NCBI RefSeq assembly: GCF_012985205.1
Contig: NZ_JABEKS010000002.1
Coordinates: 434,001 to 498,000, forward strand
Reading direction: 5' to 3'
DNA length: 64,000 bases
From: Planctomonas sp. JC2975
Lineage (GTDB): Bacteria > Actinomycetota > Actinomycetes > Actinomycetales > Microbacteriaceae
Shown piece by piece: positions 61,087 through 64,000 of this stretch (within the stretch, counting starts at the first letter, position 1; every line of letters starts with the position of its first letter). The translations under genes and the position numbers were made by a program. Under the pieces are notes generated by a model. It saw nothing but the letters and a program-made list of their open reading frames with translations. It was not told the origin of the DNA and searched no databases.

Positions 61087-62469
61087 ATGCCCGATCCGAT
61101 CGAACGACTCACGGCCGAGCTCGGGGACGCGTTCACAGCGGATCCCGCCGCAGTGCAGGGGGCGCGGGCCGACAGATCGGGGTGGGTGTCGGCATCCGCT
61201 CCGCTCGGGATCGTGCGGGCGACGGGCGTCGAGCACGTGCAGGCCGCGATGCGGATCGCGACGGAGCACCGCCTTCCTGTCGTTCCGCGCGGCGCGGGGA
61301 CGGGTCTCGCGGGCGGAGCAGCGGGATCCGGCGGCGAGATCGTCATCGACGTCTCCGGCATGAACCGCGTGCTGGAGATCGCGCCGGGCGATGAGCTGGC
61401 GGTCGTGGAACCCGGCGTGATCAATGCCGACCTGGACGCAGCGCTGGCGCCGCACGGACTCTGGTTCGCACCGGATCCTGCCAGCAAGGCCATCTCGACG
61501 GTCGGCGGCAACATCGCGACGAACGCGGGAGGCCTGCTCTGCGCGAAGTACGGGGTGACGCGCGAAGCGGTGCTCGGTCTGGCGGTCGTGCTCGCCGACG
61601 GACGTCTGCTCACCACGGGCCACCGAACGGTGAAGGGAGTCACCGGCTACGACCTGACGGCGTTGTTCGTGGGGTCGGAGGGCACGCTGGGTGTCATCGT
61701 CGAGGCCACGGTGCGTGCGCTTCCGAGGCCGCCACGAGCCGGATCCACCGTCGTCGGGCTCTTCCCCGGCGTGCGCGAGGCGGCGGCCGCCTCCGCCGCG
61801 ATCACGGCCGCGAGGCTGCGGCCGTCGTTGTGCGAGCTGATCGACGGCACGGCCCTCGGCATCATCCGCGAGCACCTGGCCGACGATGCCGGGCGTGCGG
61901 AGGAGCTGCTCGGCACGGGCGGGGCCGGCGCATCGCTCATCGTTCAGTTCGACGACGCGGATGCCGCGACCCGCGCCGCAGCATCCGTCGCGCTCGTGCA
62001 GAGCGCAGGGGGAACGGCACGGGTGTCGTCCGATCCCGAGGAGTCCGAGCGCCTGCTCGAGCTGCGCAGGGCCTTCCATCCGGCGCTCGTGGCGCACGGT
62101 GAGGTGCTGATCGAGGATGTCGCGGTTCCCCGCACCAGGCTTGCGGACATGTTCGAGGAGATCGGGCGGATCGAGCGCGAGTTCGGGGTGAGCATCCCGA
62201 CAGTGGCGCACGCGGCTGACGGCAATCTGCACCCGAACTTCGTCTACGAAGGGGGAGACGTTCCAGAAGTGATCTGGCGTGCGGCAGACGAACTGTTCAC
62301 CGCGGCGCTGCGACTCGGCGGGACGCTGACCGGCGAGCACGGCGTCGGCGTGTTGAAACGGCGTTGGCTGCGCGATGAGCTCGGTGAGGACTCCTACGAT
62401 CTGCAGCGGGGGATCAAGACCGTCTTCGATCCGCTCGGCATCCTCAATCCCGGAAAGGTCTTCATGTGA
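61087..62469 (+). CDS. FAD-binding GlcD-like oxidoreductase
   Basis: This 460-residue flavoprotein has a PCMH FAD domain (VPRGAGTGLAGGAAGSGGE, about residues 64-82) and GNIATNAGGLLCAKYGVTRE. The C-terminal HAADGNLHPNF and GTLTGEHGVGVLKRRWL motifs match the glycolate/D-lactate dehydrogenase GlcD family. It oxidises a 2-hydroxy acid. No GlcE/GlcF partners are present. Its stop overlaps the next GTG (GTGA). Confidence 0.93.
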   Translation: MPDPIERLTAELGDAFTADPAAVQGARADRSGWVSASAPLGIVRATGVEHVQAAMRIATEHRLPVVPRGAGTGLAGGAAGSGGEIVIDVSGMNRVLEIAPGDELAVVEPGVINADLDAALAPHGLWFAPDPASKAISTVGGNIATNAGGLLCAKYGVTREAVLGLAVVLADGRLLTTGHRTVKGVTGYDLTALFVGSEGTLGVIVEATVRALPRPPRAGSTVVGLFPGVREAAAASAAITAARLRPSLCELIDGTALGIIREHLADDAGRAEELLGTGGAGASLIVQFDDADAATRAAASVALVQSAGGTARVSSDPEESERLLELRRAFHPALVAHGEVLIEDVAVPRTRLADMFEEIGRIEREFGVSIPTVAHAADGNLHPNFVYEGGDVPEVIWRAADELFTAALRLGGTLTGEHGVGVLKRRWLRDELGEDSYDLQRGIKTVFDPLGILNPGKVFM

Positions 62470-63608
62470 CGAACGGCACACCGGCCGGCCGGCCATCAGG
62501 CGCTCCGCCGCTGCCAGCTCCGCCCCTGCGCCCGCGCACGAAGACCAGCACGGTCGTGTGGACGATCATCGGGCTCATCCTGCTCACGCAGCTCCTGGTC
62601 GTCGTCTTCGCGTACCTCGTGCTGGCATTCGGCGCAGGGCTGGTCGCGGTGAGCGCACTGCTGGCGCTCGTGCCTCTGGCCATCGTCGTGCTCACCGCGT
62701 TGTGGATCGATGCGTGGGAGCCGGAGCCGTGGGCCGCGAAGCTGTTCGCGGCGCTCTGGGGTGCGGCGGCGGCGATCACGATCGCGTTGCTGGTGGACAT
62801 CGGACAGCACTTCTTGACGCCGATCCCTGAGGACTCCATGCTGTCGGCCGTCGTCCGTGCGCCGATCGTCGAGGAATCGGCGAAGGGCGCCGCGCTGCTC
62901 ATCCTCGTGTTCGCGGCCAGGCGCACCTTCGACGGACCCATCGACGGCATCGTCTACGCGGCGTTCACCGCAGGCGGATTCGCGTTCGTGGAGAACATCC
63001 AGTACTTCGGGACGGCCATCCACGACGGGGGCGCCGGGCAGGCGGCGACGGTGTTCGTGCTGCGCGCGCTGTTCTCGCCGTTCGCCCACGTGCTGTTCAC
63101 CTCGTGCACCGGCCTGGCCCTCGGGCTGGCGGCACGCAAGAGGGGCGTCGGCAGGATTCTCGCCGCGTTCATCGTCGGGCTGGCAGCCGCGATCGTGCTG
63201 CACGCGGTCTGGAACTTCGCTGGCTACGTCGGATTCTGGGGGGTCTACCTGTTCTTCGAGCTGCCCATCTTCGTCGCGGCGGTCGTCACGGTGGTGCTGC
63301 TTCGAGTGCGCGAGCAGCACCAGACCAGGGAGCGGCTCGAGGATTACGGGCGAGCCGGCTGGTTCACCCCTGACGAGGTGGCGCTGTACGGAACCCGCGC
63401 CGGCCGGCGCCGGGTCCGCGCCTGGGCGAGGGCGAGAGGTGGCGAGGCGCCGGCGATCATCCATTCCATGGTGAGGGAGACGACTCGTCTCGCCATGGAC
63501 CGGCAACGCGTGGTCACCGGTTCGGCGGACGCCGACACCGCGGCCGACGAGGCTGCTCTGCTGGCCGACATCAGCGCCTCCCGCACCAGGCTCTACGCCC
63601 TCGGATGA
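62466..63608 (+). CDS. PrsW-family intramembrane metalloprotease
   Basis: This 380-residue protein has about eight hydrophobic helices. APIVEESAKGAALLIL supplies the EExxK motif, GFAFVENIQYFG the following Glu and HAVWNFAGYVGFW the His. The C-terminal 100 residues are basic and cytoplasmic. PrsW-type enzymes cleave membrane-anchored anti-sigma factors and related substrates. Overlap with the glcD-like gene suggests co-translation, although a functional link is not evident. Confidence 0.93.
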   Translation: MTNGTPAGRPSGAPPLPAPPLRPRTKTSTVVWTIIGLILLTQLLVVVFAYLVLAFGAGLVAVSALLALVPLAIVVLTALWIDAWEPEPWAAKLFAALWGAAAAITIALLVDIGQHFLTPIPEDSMLSAVVRAPIVEESAKGAALLILVFAARRTFDGPIDGIVYAAFTAGGFAFVENIQYFGTAIHDGGAGQAATVFVLRALFSPFAHVLFTSCTGLALGLAARKRGVGRILAAFIVGLAAAIVLHAVWNFAGYVGFWGVYLFFELPIFVAAVVTVVLLRVREQHQTRERLEDYGRAGWFTPDEVALYGTRAGRRRVRAWARARGGEAPAIIHSMVRETTRLAMDRQRVVTGSADADTAADEAALLADISASRTRLYALG

Positions 63609-63797
63609 CGGTCGACGGCCCCGACGCAAAACTCACCGCCCGGTGGTGCGGCAATGCCTGCAGCCGAATCCGGACGGCGAGTTGGTCTTTACCCAGAGTG
63701 CGCCGCTCGGCACAGGATTGCAAGCTCTGCGGGTGCTGCTGTTCGCGCGTGGCGGATCCGCTTTGACCTCGTCGCCCCTGTGCCCTTGGATGGAGTG

Positions 63798-64000
63798 ATG
63801 AGCGATACGCAGAAGTCCAAGCCCGAGATCGAGGCCCCGCAGGGTCCCGCGCCCGAGGCGCTGGAAATCGTCGACATCGTCGAGGGCGACGGCGCAGAGG
63901 CCACAGAAGGCGCCACCGTCGACGTGCACTACCTCGGGGTCGACTACGACTCCGGAGAGGAATTCGACTCCTCCTGGAGCCGCGGCCAGTCCATCCAGTT
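63798..64000 (+). CDS. FKBP-type peptidyl-prolyl isomerase (5' part, cut by window edge)
   Basis: About 67 codons are visible. The start ATG has GGAG (63792-63795) upstream. A 20-residue charged leader is followed by LEIVDIVEGDGAEATEGATV, VHYLGVDYDSGEEFDSS and WSRGQS, the start of the FKBP fold (VHYxGxL, GxxFDSS). It catalyses proline isomerisation during folding and has no signal peptide, so it is cytoplasmic. The gap 63609-63797 contains a short hairpin but no clear gene. Confidence 0.9.
   Translation, partial: MSDTQKSKPEIEAPQGPAPEALEIVDIVEGDGAEATEGATVDVHYLGVDYDSGEEFDSSWSRGQSIQ

Noticed and set aside
63609-63797. A tRNA or small RNA gene before the FKBP gene
   Set aside because: No cloverleaf or CCA-proximal stem can be drawn; only a short CACC/GGTG hairpin is seen.
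63633-63929. Minus-strand open frame ending NPVPSGALWVKTNSPSG
   Set aside because: It is largely antisense to the FKBP gene, has no ribosome-binding site and contains an internal run of biased sequence. Not supported as a gene.

Overview
The window is chromosomal DNA of a high-GC Gram-positive actinomycete, most likely a member of the Microbacteriaceae. This is inferred from the GC-rich third codon positions, frequent GTG starts, many apparently leaderless genes, a mycothiol-dependent maleylpyruvate isomerase-type gene, an arr-type rifamycin ADP-ribosyltransferase, and the split ylxR-infB-rbfA ... truB-ribF translation cluster. Genus cannot be fixed by eye. I see no tRNA, rRNA, CRISPR array or intact insertion sequence.

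Positions 1-3300 are accessory in character: the end of a membrane protein, an unlisted 30-residue membrane peptide, a frameshifted antibiotic-biosynthesis-monooxygenase gene, an ArsR repressor with a His-rich cation-diffusion-facilitator efflux pump, a GNAT acetyltransferase, and a decayed IS110-family transposase end. This block sits where nusA would normally precede ylxR. Positions 3337-7011 hold ylxR, infB and rbfA, with notable RNA hairpins between the genes.

Positions 7069-15115 separate rbfA from truB: DinB-like protein, J-domain/NERD fusion, GlxA-type regulator, mutY, a uridine-kinase relative with a damaged P-loop, a ketopantoate-reductase-like protein, and a TetR/DHA2 efflux pair with twin operators. 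truB, two small membrane proteins and ribF (15112-18007) continue the translation/flavin cluster.

Positions 18059-28879 carry single-gene functions: arr, a metallo-beta-lactamase-fold hydrolase, a mycothiol-dependent-type enzyme, a mannose-6-phosphate-isomerase-like cupin, an FAD oxidoreductase, two MFS exporters, a serine beta-lactamase-like protein, a ROK protein and a LysR regulator. Positions 29113-33622 form the deoR-deoC-ALDH-half-ALDH operon for deoxyribose-phosphate breakdown (deoC splits dR5P to acetaldehyde and glyceraldehyde-3-phosphate; the dehydrogenase removes the aldehyde).

Positions 33826-46750 include an SGNH hydrolase, a macrodomain protein overlapping a CsoR/RcnR-type sensor, a FucU/RbsD-like protein, a SNF2-family helicase with a long leader, a CYTH protein, pfkA with a palindromic operator, oligopeptidase B, an aldo/keto reductase and a methyltransferase. 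Positions 46824-54809 are transport-rich: a lactate-monooxygenase-like flavoprotein, a KimA-like APC permease, a PiT phosphate transporter with a structured leader, and two divergent NCS2 nucleobase permeases. The end holds an ALDH, aspA, a FAH-family protein, an alpha/beta hydrolase, a family-2 glycosyltransferase, a glcD-like flavoprotein, a PrsW protease and the start of an FKBP prolyl isomerase.

Across the window many first-of-operon genes show a TANNNT-like hexamer exactly six bases before the start codon, which indicates leaderless transcription.
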